From positions 5,338,204 through 5,402,203 of the forward strand of contig NZ_JHEG04000001.1 in the NCBI RefSeq assembly GCF_000760695.4: a DNA stretch of 64,000 nt, read 5' to 3'. The translations under genes were made by a program, and so were the position numbers. This document shows positions 1-10,062 of this stretch, piece after piece (position 1 is the first letter of the stretch; the number at the start of each line of letters is the position of its first letter). Source of the stretch: Tolypothrix bouteillei VB521301 (GTDB lineage Bacteria; Cyanobacteriota; Cyanobacteriia; Cyanobacteriales; Nostocaceae). The notes beneath the pieces are model-generated. The model did not search any database, was not told the origin of the DNA, and worked only from the letters and a program-made list of their open reading frames with translations.

Positions 1-875
1 ATGCTTACGGCGAACCCACTCAAGGCAATGATTGGAATGTTGCCATTCGCTTCGATCCTCAAGGTGGAGAATTATTTGCCGATCTGACGAAAAAACTGGC
101 AGGTACCGGACGCAGTATTGGTATTTTCTTAGACAATGAACTTATTAGCGCTCCTACTGTAGGACCGGAATTTGCTACAGCTGGTATTACTGGCGGTGCG
201 GCTGTAATTACAGGTCGGTTTACCCCGCAACAAGCGAATGATTTGGGGGTACAACTGCGTGGTGGTTCGTTACCAGTACCCGTAGAAATTGGTGAAATCC
301 GAACTGTTGGAGCAACCTTGGGTAAAGACAGTATACAAAGCAGTATTTATGCTGGTATTGGTGGTTTGTCGTTAGTATTAATATTTATGATAGTGTACTA
401 CCGACTGCCCGGAGTCATCGCGGACATATCACTATTAATATATTCTCTTTTAAGTTGGGCAGCTTTTGCGCTGTTAGGAGTCACACTAACATTGCCAGGT
501 ATTGCCGGCTTTATCCTCAGTATTGGTATGGCAGTTGATGCCAATGTCCTAATTTTTGAGCGAACTCGAGAAGAATTGCGGGCTGGTAAATCTTTGTATC
601 GTTCTGTAGAATCCGGTTTTTATCGTGCATTCTCCAGTATCTTAGATAGTAACGTCACGACATGGATTGCTTGTGCAGCACTGTTTTGGTTGGGCTCTGG
701 CTTGGTTAAAGGCTTTGCCCTAACTCTGGCTTTAGGAGTGGCGGTCAGTATGTTCACAGCAATCACCTGCAGTCGCACATTCATGTTTTTGGCAATTTCT
801 TTCCCCTCATTGCGGAAACCGGAACTTTTTTGTCCGAACCTGCCAGTGACGAATAAGGCAGAGGTGGCTCAATGA
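1..875 (+). CDS. secD: SecD, protein translocase subunit (3' part)
   Basis: The frame is open from the window edge (first full codon at base 3) to the stop at 875, so only the C-terminal part is present. SecD and SecF form an inner or thylakoid membrane complex that uses the proton gradient to help SecYEG finish export. The part seen carries the end of the P1 periplasmic domain ([18 protein letters not shown]) and then the RND-type membrane half. The conserved [12 protein letters not shown] stretch, [15 protein letters not shown] after a transmembrane helix, and at least five hydrophobic helices are visible. The stop overlaps the secF start as ATGA, so the two are translationally coupled. The internal TTG at 243 is not a credible start because homology continues upstream. 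Confidence 0.96.
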   Translation, partial: AYGEPTQGNDWNVAIRFDPQGGELFADLTKKLAGTGRSIGIFLDNELISAPTVGPEFATAGITGGAAVITGRFTPQQANDLGVQLRGGSLPVPVEIGEIRTVGATLGKDSIQSSIYAGIGGLSLVLIFMIVYYRLPGVIADISLLIYSLLSWAAFALLGVTLTLPGIAGFILSIGMAVDANVLIFERTREELRAGKSLYRSVESGFYRAFSSILDSNVTTWIACAALFWLGSGLVKGFALTLALGVAVSMFTAITCSRTFMFLAISFPSLRKPELFCPNLPVTNKAEVAQ

Positions 876-1852
876 AACTCAGTATTAACAAATCAAGAGG
901 GCTTTGGTGGATTGTTTCTTCCGTCATTATTCTTGCCGGTATCATCTCAATGGTGATTTCTTGGCAGCAACTTGGTTCTCCCCTGCGTCCGAGTCTCGAT
1001 TTTGTTGGTGGTACGCGCTTGCAGTTTGAACGGGATTGCTCTCAAACCACTAACTGCGCTACACCTATTGATATTAATGTGGTTCGGGACGTTGCAAAAG
1101 CCCAAGGTTTGGGTGATAGCAGTATCCAAGTTATTGCTGATAAGGAAACGGGTAAAGACAATGGTGTTCTCATTCGGACAAAAACTTTAACGCCCGAACA
1201 ACGGACTCAGTTACAGAATGCTATCAGCGAGAAAATTGGTGCTTTCGATCCGCAGAAGAATCAAATTGACACGGTCGGTCCTACTATTGGTCAAGAACTG
1301 TTTAGATCCGGTATTATCGCTCTGGTAGTATCTTTCCTCGGTATTATCATCTACATGGCTGTACGCTTCCAATGGGACTATGCCGTGTTTGCGATCGTGG
1401 CTTTATTTCATGACGTGCTAATTACGGTCGGGATTTTCTCAATTTTAGGTTTGGTTGCAGGTACGGAAGCTGATAGCCTTTTTATCGTTGCTCTACTGAC
1501 AATTACAGGTTTTTCAGTTAACGATACTGTGGTGATTTACGATCGCATTCGCGAAACCCTCAAAATTAATCCCAACCTTTCCTTTGCAGCAATTGTGGAT
1601 GATGCAGTCAATCAAACCTTAGCAAGATCTATCAATACAACACTCACCGTACTGCTCACATTACTTGCTATCTTTCTTTTTGGGGGAGAAACACTTCACA
1701 ATTTTGCTTTAGCACTCATCATTGGTTTTACAGCAGGAGCTTATTCCAGCATTTTCATTGCCAGTACTCTTCTGTGCTGGTGGCGAGAACGCAATGGCGA
1801 ATCAGCACTCACCAATCCTACTGACTCAGTCGATGCTTCAGCTGATAGTTAG
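872..1852 (+). CDS. secF: SecF, protein translocase subunit
   Basis: A 326-residue protein of normal SecF length. It has an N-terminal helix (residues about 10-30), a [10 protein letters not shown] motif typical of SecF opening the periplasmic P4 domain, then five helices including [15 protein letters not shown] and the [16 protein letters not shown] motif that carries the charged residues used in proton coupling. It partners SecD in the SecDF complex. The ATG at 872 overlaps the secD stop by 4 bases (ATGA). The C-terminus ends in a short hydrophilic tail, and the gene is followed by a repeat-rich gap, so secDF probably ends the transcription unit here. Confidence 0.97.
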   Translation: MKLSINKSRGLWWIVSSVIILAGIISMVISWQQLGSPLRPSLDFVGGTRLQFERDCSQTTNCATPIDINVVRDVAKAQGLGDSSIQVIADKETGKDNGVLIRTKTLTPEQRTQLQNAISEKIGAFDPQKNQIDTVGPTIGQELFRSGIIALVVSFLGIIIYMAVRFQWDYAVFAIVALFHDVLITVGIFSILGLVAGTEADSLFIVALLTITGFSVNDTVVIYDRIRETLKINPNLSFAAIVDDAVNQTLARSINTTLTVLLTLLAIFLFGGETLHNFALALIIGFTAGAYSSIFIASTLLCWWRERNGESALTNPTDSVDASADS

Positions 1853-2194
1853 TGGTTAGTGGTTAGTCTAACCCCTGTAGGCGGTGAGACCAGTGCTGCA
1901 GGCAGGTCTCCCGCGCCCTGGCGACTGGCAAACCCGTATAGCCCTTACGGGCATAGTCCAAAGGCATCGCGGAGCGTGTGCCTTGCACATAGCGTCTGTG
2001 CTCCTAAGACACAAGGGAGGGGGTTCCCAATCTAGGGGACTAGCGTATAGCCGTTACAGGTATAGCTTTGCATCGCGAAGTGTGTCGCAAAGCGCGACGA
2101 GAGCGTCTGTGCTCCTGAAATACAACGGAGGGTTAGTGGTTAGTAGCCACTAACAACCAACAACCAACAACAACTAACAACTAACAACCAAGAA
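1853..2194. repeat. Repeat-rich intergenic region after secF
   Basis: No gene is supported here. The edges hold STRR-type runs: (TTAGTGG)n at 1850-1866 and again near 2133-2145, then complementary CTAACAACCAACAAC runs at 2146-2190, which could pair into a long stem. Inside is a GC-rich dispersed module. Bases 1883-1928 match, in inverted orientation with about 5 mismatches in 46, two copies at 23947-24036. A second pair of modules (TATAGCCCTTACGGGCATAG and a related copy near 2048-2070) is palindromic. An 89-codon open frame at 1884-2153 is composed of these repeats. Confidence 0.8.
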
Positions 2195-2569
2195 ATGGAC
2201 AATAGCGATCCCGGTTTTGCTCAACAAGTGCTAAAATTACACCAGCTTCAGGTCACTGCTAGATGGTTGTTTGTTAGCTTTTTATGGCTAACTCTCGCAC
2301 CTGTTTGTTTGTGGAATTTGCGTGAAGAACTGCTCCTGTGGCGGCAGTACTTTACTTGGATTGCAGTGCGATATGGTCTTTATTATCATCCATTATCGAC
2401 TTTAGGTTTATCTTTCTGTATTGGCATGACCTTGGCTGTCTTGATTTGGCAAAGTCGAAATATCTTGTTTGGAATGCCTGAGGATGAAAAGCAACGTCTG
2501 GAAAAACAGGTTTTCCAAATTCGCCAACAGGGTCCGAGCCATCCACTCTGGAAATGGGTTTGCAGCTAA
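2195..2569 (+). CDS. Hypothetical two-helix membrane protein
   Basis: I do not recognise a characterised family. The 124-residue product has two predicted transmembrane segments, about residues 24-44 (WLFVSFLWLTLAPVCLW) and 68-86 (LSTLGLSFCIGMTLAVLIW). A basic and acidic C-terminal tail (EDEKQRLEKQVFQIRQQ) probably lies in the cytosol. The ATG at 2195 follows the end of the STRR run, with no strong ribosome site visible. Codon use looks like the neighbours. It stands alone between secF and a GNAT gene in the same direction, so nothing in the context gives a function. Confidence 0.7.
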   Translation: MDNSDPGFAQQVLKLHQLQVTARWLFVSFLWLTLAPVCLWNLREELLLWRQYFTWIAVRYGLYYHPLSTLGLSFCIGMTLAVLIWQSRNILFGMPEDEKQRLEKQVFQIRQQGPSHPLWKWVCS

Positions 2570-2675
2570 AATCTATTTATTAATTTTTTTAAAGTATTCT
2601 TAAGATATAATTTTACCGATCTCTACCAAAATGAGATAGAAGATAAAAAAGATACCTATACTATCGGTAAAATTC

Positions 2676-3146
2676 ATGAATTCCACTCAGATTCGATTTA
2701 GCGATCGCAAGTCTGAAATTGACATTTTCCAGCTACAGCAACTGTTAGATATCGCAGCTTTTTGGGCAAAAGGTCGCAGCATTGAAGATTTAGCTACGGC
2801 CATCGAAAATAGTGACCCCGTCATTTCTGTTTGGAACGGAGAAAGACTCATTGGCTTTACAAGAGCGACTTCAGATGGTGTATACCGTGCGACTATTTGG
2901 GATGTAGTTATACATCCAGAGTACCGTAGTATTGGACTGGGAAGTAAATTAGTGGAAACGATTTTGAGTCATCCGCGCATGAATCGAGTTGAGAAAGTCT
3001 ATTTGATGACAACCCACCAGCAACGTTTCTATGAAAGAATAGGTTTTCAACAGAACACAACCACTACAATGGTCTTGCATAACCGAGCTAATCTGGCTTC
3101 TCTTTCTATGACTGAAGTTCAATTTCAGGAATTACGCGGGGGATAG
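2676..3146 (+). CDS. GNAT family N-acetyltransferase
   Basis: A 156-residue single-domain GNAT enzyme that would move an acetyl group from acetyl-CoA to an amine. The acetyl-CoA loop is visible as HPEYRSIGLGSKLV (R-x-x-G-x-G) near residue 95-108, preceded by the strand ATIWDVVIHPEY, and a terminal YERIGFQQN closes the fold. The stretch FTRATSDGVYRATIWDVVIHPEYR is clearly paralogous to the SNAT-like gene at 7244-7795. This copy differs in its C-terminus, lacking the [15 protein letters not shown] version. Its last 41 bases overlap the 3' end of the convergent kinase-like gene. The substrate is unknown. Confidence 0.88.
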   Translation: MNSTQIRFSDRKSEIDIFQLQQLLDIAAFWAKGRSIEDLATAIENSDPVISVWNGERLIGFTRATSDGVYRATIWDVVIHPEYRSIGLGSKLVETILSHPRMNRVEKVYLMTTHQQRFYERIGFQQNTTTTMVLHNRANLASLSMTEVQFQELRGG

Positions 3147-4026
3147 AGACTTGTAGCCTTGTATAGCTATCTAAGGGTTTCCAATCTGCGGGAGAGGTAG
3201 AAACTTCTAACTTTCCTGCCATCGCTTCTACCAGTGTTTGATTGAGTAGTAGTTTCATTCCTGGCGACAGAGAAGACTTAAGTTCCTCGTGTTTGGAAAA
3301 TTTCTCGTCAGTTGCAATTAAATCGACTTGTTCTTGTACGGGAACAGCATGAGTTGGTACATCCAGCCAAATGCAAACGAGATCGTCTGTAGGAGAACCC
3401 CCAACAGAAATGCGGAGACTACCTTCCTCCATTTGGGCAATACAGCTTTCTACCAAATTCACTAAAACGTAACGCAACCAGTATGGGTCTGCTAAAACAT
3501 AAATTTCCGGATCTGGTGGGGATATAAGTAAGGGATAATTGCGATTCTCCGCCAGCATATAAGTGACTTCATGAAGGTGCTGTAAAATATCAACGAGTGA
3601 TAAAGGCTGAATATTTAATTTATTTGTGCCATATTCTGTTCTAGCAACGTTAAGAATTTCATCTATTAGCTTTAGCAACTTCAGTGCTCTCTCATGAGCT
3701 TGGGAAATAAATTCTCTCTCTTCTTCCGGATTTTCACAAAGGTTGGACAAAATTAACTGATGCAATCCAATTAATCCGTTGAGAGGCGATCGCAAAACGT
3801 GGGTTGTTCTTGCCAAAAATCCTGCTTTAAACTGGCTCATTTCCCGCGCCATGTAATATGCCATCTGCATTTGCTTGATTTGTTGTAAAAGTTCTAGCGC
3901 ATTTTGATTGCCAGGATCTGATACCACAGATGAACTAGACGTTGGATCTCGCCTTGCTAACAATCCGCGAATCGCGAACCCCAGTGCTACTCCTATTGCT
4001 AAATATACCCAGTTACTCCAATTCAT
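3106..4026 (-). CDS. Degenerate histidine kinase-like membrane protein
   Basis: About 306 residues from the preferred ATG at 4026; a longer frame starts at 4071. One transmembrane helix (WVYLAIGVALGFAIRGLLA) is followed by a dimerisation-type region with an H-box-like THVLRSPLNGLIG, keeping the His but with Val where the usual Glu stands. The ATP-binding half is poorly kept: the N-box reads LVNLVESCIAQM without the key Asn of the NxxxNA pattern, and no DxGxG box is recognisable. A matching C-terminal portion (SLSPGMKLLLNQTLVEAMAGKLEV) shows the fold is probably still present. It may be a pseudokinase or scaffold. The 3' end overlaps the convergent GNAT gene by 41 bases. Confidence 0.75.
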   Translation of the reverse strand: MNWSNWVYLAIGVALGFAIRGLLARRDPTSSSSVVSDPGNQNALELLQQIKQMQMAYYMAREMSQFKAGFLARTTHVLRSPLNGLIGLHQLILSNLCENPEEEREFISQAHERALKLLKLIDEILNVARTEYGTNKLNIQPLSLVDILQHLHEVTYMLAENRNYPLLISPPDPEIYVLADPYWLRYVLVNLVESCIAQMEEGSLRISVGGSPTDDLVCIWLDVPTHAVPVQEQVDLIATDEKFSKHEELKSSLSPGMKLLLNQTLVEAMAGKLEVSTSPADWKPLDSYTRLQVSIPRVIPEIELQS

Positions 4027-4158
4027 AATCACCCGAACGGTAAACAGCAATCCGTGACCGGCGAACAGCAATCAGTGACATATAGCGTAGAAACCCCTGA
4101 AATTAATGAAAAAACACCGATCGTTGTTTAACTGCTTACCGATCGCCAGTCGCGGATT

Positions 4159-4788
4159 TTAAAATTCTATCTTTATAGCACCTTGCCGTAAGACCTGCCA
4201 ATTTTCTCCAGTCCATTTAACGACAGTAGAAGGTAGACCCGTTCCTTTTACTTCCGTATCGTATTCTGTTGCTGCCAGACATAGAAGCTCGGGAAACTGA
4301 GCTTCTATTTCGCTGACCGTAAGTAAAGGAGGCTGACCTGATAAATTGATACTCGTCGTGGCAAGCGGACCTGTTTGCGCCAAAATTTTACGGGCGATCG
4401 CACTATCTGGAACCCGCACTCCTACTGTAACAGAATTACTTAATTGATTCGTGTACTGACTAAAATTTTCATTGCTGCTGGAGATCGTGACTTTTGGTAC
4501 GCGTTCTGAAGCTGGCAGTACCAAAGTAAGTGCCCCAGGCCAATACTTCTTTGCCACTTCGTGCCAAACTTGATACTCTTCATCCCTACCCTGAGTAAAT
4601 GCCCAAATGTCCTCCGTGCGAGCAGCCATTAATATTAAAGGTTTCTCTCGACTGCGTTGCTTTGCCGCGTAAATTAACGAGCTTTTTTCAGGGAGGCATG
4701 CCAAAGCAGGAACTGTATCTGTTGGAAAGCTTACAAGTTTTCCGGCACGTGCGCCAGATATGAGAGCATCTAGGGAAACAATTGTCAT
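4159..4788 (-). CDS. tsaC: L-threonylcarbamoyladenylate synthase (TsaC/Sua5/YrdC family)
   Basis: Makes threonylcarbamoyl-AMP from threonine, bicarbonate and ATP, the first step of t6A37 tRNA modification; TsaD (10063-11103) performs the transfer. The YrdC fold signature is seen in GKLVSFPTDTVPALAC near the N-terminus, KQRSREKPL for nucleotide binding, WPGALTLVLPAS, and VGVRVPDS...GPLATTSINLSGQPP. I prefer the ATG at 4788 (209 aa). The longer frame from 4833 adds residues encoded by a CATAATT repeat and unlike the family. It lies just downstream of prmC on the same strand, an association common in bacteria, although repeat DNA separates the two genes. Confidence 0.93.
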   Translation of the reverse strand: MTIVSLDALISGARAGKLVSFPTDTVPALACLPEKSSLIYAAKQRSREKPLILMAARTEDIWAFTQGRDEEYQVWHEVAKKYWPGALTLVLPASERVPKVTISSSNENFSQYTNQLSNSVTVGVRVPDSAIARKILAQTGPLATTSINLSGQPPLLTVSEIEAQFPELLCLAATEYDTEVKGTGLPSTVVKWTGENWQVLRQGAIKIEF

Positions 4789-4862
4789 CTGAATTATGAA
4801 TGATAAATTATGAATTATAAAATTTTCGCTCATTCATAATTCATAATTCATAATTCATAATT
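4789..4862. repeat. Short AATTATGAATTATAA / CATAATT repeat
   Basis: Between prmC and tsaC lies a run of direct CATAATT units (ATTCATAATTCATAATTCATAATT near 4832-4862) facing an inverted ATTATGAATGATAAATTATGAATTATAA stretch. Together they can form an AT-rich hairpin. A similar element sits at 41137-41222 between cobH and the following minus-strand gene. It probably belongs to the short tandem repeats typical of filamentous cyanobacteria. Confidence 0.7.
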
Positions 4863-5759
4863 TTTAAAGGCAAGAGCGAATCTTTGGATACCAGCCAAAT
4901 CCTTATAAATTTCAATGTTGCGATACTTACCACAGTTTTGCAACATTTCTCGGACAGCATCGGCTTGTCCTGCCATCATCTCAATCAGCCAGATTCCACC
5001 AGATTGCAAATAGGTGGGCGAAACTTCTACTAAATGGCGGATACTGTCTAAGCCGTCAAGACCACCGTCTAAAGCCAGATGTGGTTCGTGGTCGGTCACT
5101 TCGGGTTGCAGAGTAGGGATGGTACTAGTGGGTATGTATGGTGGGTTCGATACCATTCCACTAAACTGACCTCTAAGAGATTCCAAGGGATTCCACCAAG
5201 AACCTTGATAAAATCGAATGCATTCCTCAAAACCCAAGCTTCGAGCATTTGCTATTGCGACTTCTAATGCTTCAGGGCTGAAATCAACAGCATGAATTGT
5301 TGCGTTCTTAAACGTATCTGCCAGCCCTATGGCAATCGCTCCACTACCGGTTCCTAAATCAGCCCAATGCCCTCGTTGAAGGTGAGGCAGATTGGCTGTA
5401 GCTGTTATCGCCAAATCTATCAAGCATTCTGTTTCTGGTCTGGGAATCAAAACCGAATTTGACACTGCAATTTTAAACTTTCGCCAAGGAGTTACTCCAG
5501 CAATATACTGCACTGGAAGACGATCCTCTAATCGCTTTTGCCACAGGTTGTCTAAATCTTCCAGTGATAACTTTAGGGGAATTTGCGGTTTGTCTTTGAA
5601 GGATTCCAAAAGCAGTGCCAAACGATCTAACCCAGCGATCTCTTGAAGCAACCAATCGACTTCAGCACTAGGGACACCAGAGGCAGCGGCCATTTTTAGT
5701 GCCGTGTTACGCCACTGCCAAAGCTGTAACCCAGTAACGACTGACTGTTTATCCGCCAT
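4848..5759 (-). CDS. prmC: PrmC, release factor glutamine N5-methyltransferase
   Basis: A 303-residue SAM-dependent enzyme that methylates the Gln of the GGQ motif in release factors RF1 and RF2. An N-terminal helical domain (residues about 10-95) binds the release factor. The Rossmann methyltransferase domain follows, with the SAM loop ADLGTGSGAIAIGLA, an acidic end of strand two (HAVDFSPEALEVA), and the catalytic VSNPPYIP motif that holds the target glutamine. Length and motif order are normal for HemK/PrmC. The gene starts only 27 bases before the tic22 stop, so tic22-prmC-tsaC may be co-transcribed. Confidence 0.96.
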   Translation of the reverse strand: MADKQSVVTGLQLWQWRNTALKMAAASGVPSAEVDWLLQEIAGLDRLALLLESFKDKPQIPLKLSLEDLDNLWQKRLEDRLPVQYIAGVTPWRKFKIAVSNSVLIPRPETECLIDLAITATANLPHLQRGHWADLGTGSGAIAIGLADTFKNATIHAVDFSPEALEVAIANARSLGFEECIRFYQGSWWNPLESLRGQFSGMVSNPPYIPTSTIPTLQPEVTDHEPHLALDGGLDGLDSIRHLVEVSPTYLQSGGIWLIEMMAGQADAVREMLQNCGKYRNIEIYKDLAGIQRFALAFKNYEL

Positions 5760-5786
5760 GCCTCAAATTAAGATGAAAATCAGTTG

Positions 5787-6596
5787 TTATTTTTTAGGTG
5801 CCGGTGCTGCTGCTGGTTTAGTTGTTCCTTGCTTGGTGACTACGTATTGCATACTATCAGAAGAGGGAACTATAGCAACTTGGCTGAGCCATGCATCATT
5901 TTTCTCCCGTAAAGTTTTAATTACGTTGTCTATATCCACAACCTGAATATCAGCTTTGGGAACTTGTGCTTTTACTTGTTCCAATAAACCCTGTGCGTCT
6001 TTCTTACTTAAAAACAAAGGAATCATTTCCTTATTGTCAGCTTTCCGTTTGACGGATACGTATCCTTTCTCTGGAGATCTCACAATAAAAACAGGTACAC
6101 TGGGGAACTGCTGAACGTTTTTACCGCTTTGACGCAATAATGTCATTGCACCTTCCAAGTCTTGTTTTCCTGGTTGAAAAGCAAATACAGGGCGGTCTGG
6201 TTTGTTAGCACCATCGCGCAGTCTTTGATAAATTAATCCAAGCGGTACTGGTGTCACTTGCAAGCTTTTGACTATTTCTGCCATTTTCGGATCGGAGCCT
6301 TTTGCATTTCGCAGCTGGTTGACAAAAGCTTGTGCTTCTTGACCGTTCATAAAAACGTCTGTCACAGCAACGTCTTTTTTCGGTGCATTTTGTCCGTTTT
6401 GAGCGTTAGCTGGAACTGTGCGAGTTAATGGTACGCCTTTGTTGTTAGTAATCAAAAATACGGGAACTGGATCTAATTTTTCTTTGATTTGCTGTTCTGT
6501 TAATGCAAGCACTGGAACAGCTCCACTCAAAATTGTTGCCAGTAGAGTACTCCCTACTAATGTTACTGTTGTGCTCCAACGAACAAGTGATTTCAT
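5787..6596 (-). CDS. tic22: Tic22-like protein
   Basis: A homologue of the chloroplast import component Tic22. In cyanobacteria Tic22 is found in the periplasm or thylakoid lumen and is needed for outer membrane biogenesis. From the ATG at 6596 (269 aa) the product begins with a signal peptide (basic MKSLVRW, hydrophobic STTVTLVGSTLLATILSGAVPVLA, then LTEQQ). The Tic22 domain follows with KLDPVPVFLITNNKGVPL, VFMNGQEAQAF and two tandem similar halves (VPVFIVRSPEKGYV... IPLFLSKKDAQ). A strong ribosome site (AGGAG, complement near 6606) fixes this start over the ATG at 6629. The C-terminus ends in an Ala/Pro/Lys-rich tail. Confidence 0.92.
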   Translation of the reverse strand: MKSLVRWSTTVTLVGSTLLATILSGAVPVLALTEQQIKEKLDPVPVFLITNNKGVPLTRTVPANAQNGQNAPKKDVAVTDVFMNGQEAQAFVNQLRNAKGSDPKMAEIVKSLQVTPVPLGLIYQRLRDGANKPDRPVFAFQPGKQDLEGAMTLLRQSGKNVQQFPSVPVFIVRSPEKGYVSVKRKADNKEMIPLFLSKKDAQGLLEQVKAQVPKADIQVVDIDNVIKTLREKNDAWLSQVAIVPSSDSMQYVVTKQGTTKPAAAPAPKK

Positions 6597-7013
6597 AACT
6601 AACTTCTCCTCGCAGTAAATGTTTCTCAATAAATTTGATAAAAGATGAAGGGTAAAAGATCAAGGATGAAGGCTAAAGGATAGAATTTCATGCTTCGTAC
6701 TTCATACTTCATACTTCATACCGAACAGTTTCCTCTTTCGCCAAGGTGCCAAATGCCATTTTATTGGCTTTTCCTAAAAAAGGGACGCTAATAAATAGTA
6801 AATCGTTCCTATTGCAAATAGTGGAAAAATGTCACAATCATTACACAATATGAATACTTTTTCAAGTAGGCTTGGCTGCAACTGAGTTTAACCAGTAAAG
6901 GTTAAGTAGAAATAATGTATCTTTCTGGAAAAATATGCATCTCTATGTAAGTCAATTTACACAAATGTTGGAACTATTCAAGCAAATTCAATTTTAATTT
7001 TTGATGATTTGCA
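6597..7013. other. Gene-free region upstream of tic22
   Basis: No coding frame is convincing. It includes a short tandem run (CTTCATACTTCATACTTCATACC near 6700-6720) and AT-rich sequence out to the terminator before tRNA-Pro. The tic22 promoter must lie in this stretch, but I do not see an unambiguous -10/-35 pair. Confidence 0.6.
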
Positions 7014-7014
7014 C

Positions 7015-7051
7015 AAAAAACCCCAGCTTTTTGAAAAAACTGGGGTTTTTT
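7015..7051. terminator. Bidirectional intrinsic terminator after tRNA-Pro
   Basis: A perfect inverted repeat, AAAAAACCCCAG (7015-7026) against CTGGGGTTTTTT (7040-7051), with a 13-base loop. The GC-rich core followed by a T run fits a rho-independent terminator read on the minus strand just after the tRNA gene. The symmetry would let it work on both strands. Confidence 0.85.
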
Positions 7052-7065
7052 AACGACTCTATCAG

Positions 7066-7139
7066 TCGGGATGACAGGATTTGAACCTGCGGCATCCTGC
7101 TCCCAAAGCAGGCGCGCTACCAAGCTGCGCTACATCCCG
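7066..7139 (-). tRNA. tRNA-Pro (TGG)
   Basis: On the minus strand the 74 bases fold as a complete cloverleaf. The acceptor is CGGGATG/CATCCCG with discriminator A. The D arm contains GCGCAGCTTGGTAGCGC. The anticodon stem is CCTGC/GCAGG with loop TTTGGGA, giving anticodon TGG, and the T arm is CAGGTTCAAATCCTG. The CCA end is not encoded. A terminator follows immediately. Confidence 0.97.
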
Positions 7140-7243
7140 ACAAAAAACATTTGCCATGCTTTTGCTTATTCCAGCATCATGGCTGTCTAACCTTAACCAT
7201 TATAGCTAAATTAACTGGAATTGGCTAGTTCTTTTTTTAAAAT

Positions 7244-8222
<979 letters not shown>

Positions 8223-8942
8223 ATGGCTTCTGGCTTAAAATCTTCTACACTAGAACTTCTAAAACGCTTTAACCGAGCGTTCCCTCAGTTTTACGAACAA
8301 TTTGTGAGCAGCGAGATTCAGTTACAAAATTTGCGGCTTGCTTACCGCTTGTATAAAAGCAGACGTGCTGTCATAGAGTTAAAACCTGAGGGTAGCAAAA
8401 GTGCCTTACATTTTGCTTACCGCAACCAGTCTTTTCTACTCAGCGATATTTTTGGTGTACTAGCTGCTTACGGATTAACTATTCATGGTCTGAGTTTATA
8501 CGGTCAAATCCGACCGCCAATGTTGGTTTTTATCAAACTGTTAGTCTCTCGGGGTAGCAAAGCGCTTACCGAAAAAACGTCAGAGAATGTGTGCCGTGCC
8601 ATCAGAGAAGCATTAGGTGGGCGGTTTGAGGTAGAAGAAATGCTGGCCGTGGAATTTAATTTAGATACTGGTTTAGAACAAGTACAAACCGAGTTCTATG
8701 TCGATCCAGTCTTTCATCTTCCTGCTTTAGTGATTGAAGCTGATAACCAACCTGGCTTATTTTATAAAGTTATGTACGCTATTTGGCAGGAAGACCTTTT
8801 GGTAGTCAATGCTAATTTACTTGTTTGGCGGGGGCGCACGCGTTTGATTCTCTACTTGCTCGGACCCAATGAAAGTTTAATCCCAGAATATTTAGGTCAC
8901 AAAATTGCTGAAGGCGTGCGCCAGAGGTTGATGGGTAGGTGA
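8223..8942 (+). CDS. ACT-domain-like conserved cyanobacterial protein
   Basis: About 239 residues from the ATG at 8223 (MASGLKSSTLELLKRFNR). Two stretches resemble ACT-type ligand-binding folds: FLLSDIFGVLAAYGLTIHGLSLYGQIRPPMLVFIKL and HLPALVIEADNQPGLFYKVMYAIWQEDLLVVNANLLVWRGRTRLILYLL. The second has the 'DNQPGLFYKV' pattern shared with the C-terminal ACT domains of GlnD. No enzyme domain is visible, so a small-molecule sensing role is an inference only. The start at 8223 is chosen because upstream codons are low-complexity repeat. Confidence 0.72.
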   Translation: MASGLKSSTLELLKRFNRAFPQFYEQFVSSEIQLQNLRLAYRLYKSRRAVIELKPEGSKSALHFAYRNQSFLLSDIFGVLAAYGLTIHGLSLYGQIRPPMLVFIKLLVSRGSKALTEKTSENVCRAIREALGGRFEVEEMLAVEFNLDTGLEQVQTEFYVDPVFHLPALVIEADNQPGLFYKVMYAIWQEDLLVVNANLLVWRGRTRLILYLLGPNESLIPEYLGHKIAEGVRQRLMGR

Positions 8943-9074
8943 GGGACTCGCGACAGAGGCTTGGGGACAAGCAAGACAGAGGAAACAAGGGAGAAAGTAC
9001 TCATAACCATTCTCTCACCCCTCATCCCTCATCCCCAATTCCCAATTCCCAATTGAAACGGATACCATAGAGAT

Positions 9075-10025
9075 ATGGCAACCATCGAAATCCTGGGCGT
9101 TCCACACGCATACGAGCTAACTGCTCCTACATCCTACCCTCACACTCTTGTTTTTATCCACGGATGGCTCAATAGCCGTGGGTACTGGCAACCTGTCATC
9201 TCTCGATTGGCAGATACTTTCCAATGCCTTTGTTACGATTTAAGGGGTTTTGGTGAATCCCAGTCTAAATTAAAGACTAATTATAGCCAGGACCTAGCTT
9301 ATTTGAATCTGACCTCTAAATCTACGGGTAATATTTTTAATCCCTTCGATTCTTTTTACAGCCCTGCAGCGTATGCTCAAGATTTAGTCGGTCTTTTACA
9401 ACAATTGAATATTTCTAGCGCTTGGCTCATTGGTCATTCTTTGGGAGGCACTATTGCCCTTTGGACGGCATCTGAAATGCCTGAGTGTGTTAAGGGAGTT
9501 ATCTGTATTAATTCAGGTGGTGGTATTTATCTTAAAGAAGCTTTTGAACAGTTCCGCTCAGCAGGTCAAAAGTTTTTACAAGTCCGTCCTCGCTGGCTCG
9601 GTCAATTGCCTTTAATTGATTTGCTATTTACAAGGGCAAATGTAGCACGTCCTTTGGATCGGTATTGGGCACGCCAACGAGTCATTGATTTTGTTGCTGC
9701 AGATCCAGAAGCTGCTTTGGGATCGCTTCTAGATTCTACAACAGAAGAAGAGGTTAATCGCTTACCTCAACTGGTTTCCCAATTAAATCAACCGGTCTAC
9801 TTTCTGACTGGGGAAGAAGACAAGGTGATGGAACCCAAATATGTCCGCCATCTAGCTAGTTTCCACCAGCTGTTTCAATATAGTGGAGACAACGTCATTG
9901 AAATTCCCCATTGCGGTCATCTCGCTATGTTGGAACAGCCGGATGCTGTTGCTACTCACATTCACTCTTTAATCAAAACTCAAACTTCAACAGTCAGTAG
10001 CGAGCAGTCAATGGTTAATGGCTAA
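9075..10025 (+). CDS. Alpha/beta hydrolase
   Basis: A 316-residue alpha/beta-hydrolase-fold protein with a complete apparent triad. The oxyanion strand is FIHGWLNSRGYW, the nucleophile elbow is GHSLGG (Ser in the IGHSLGGTIALW context), an acid lies near GEEDKVMEP, and the His is in IPHCGHLAMLEQP near the C-terminus. A cap region covers about residues 165-245. The substrate cannot be told from sequence. It ends in a TAATGGC repeat that also forms the short gap to convergent tsaD, and the last codons (SEQSMVNG) are partly repeat-derived. Confidence 0.9.
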   Translation: MATIEILGVPHAYELTAPTSYPHTLVFIHGWLNSRGYWQPVISRLADTFQCLCYDLRGFGESQSKLKTNYSQDLAYLNLTSKSTGNIFNPFDSFYSPAAYAQDLVGLLQQLNISSAWLIGHSLGGTIALWTASEMPECVKGVICINSGGGIYLKEAFEQFRSAGQKFLQVRPRWLGQLPLIDLLFTRANVARPLDRYWARQRVIDFVAADPEAALGSLLDSTTEEEVNRLPQLVSQLNQPVYFLTGEEDKVMEPKYVRHLASFHQLFQYSGDNVIEIPHCGHLAMLEQPDAVATHIHSLIKTQTSTVSSEQSMVNG

Positions 10026-10060
10026 TGGCTAATGGCTAATGGCTAATAGCTAGTGGCTAA
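10012..10060. repeat. TAATGGC heptamer array (STRR)
   Basis: A run of GGCTAAT units straddles the hydrolase stop and fills the gap to tsaD (ATGGCTAATGGCTAATGGC at about 10020-10040). Same unit as the arrays at 23722-23757, 32235-32310 and 44661-44840. Confidence 0.85.
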
Positions 10061-10062
10061 CA

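Noticed and set aside
1855..1876. HetR-like palindrome GGTTAGTCTAACC
   Set aside because: It is made from the STRR units and lacks the GGGG/CCCC arms of the known HetR site; it is also not upstream of a heterocyst gene.
1884..2153. 89-codon open frame after secF
   Set aside because: It consists of GC-rich dispersed repeats and STRR; no domain and no conserved protein pattern.
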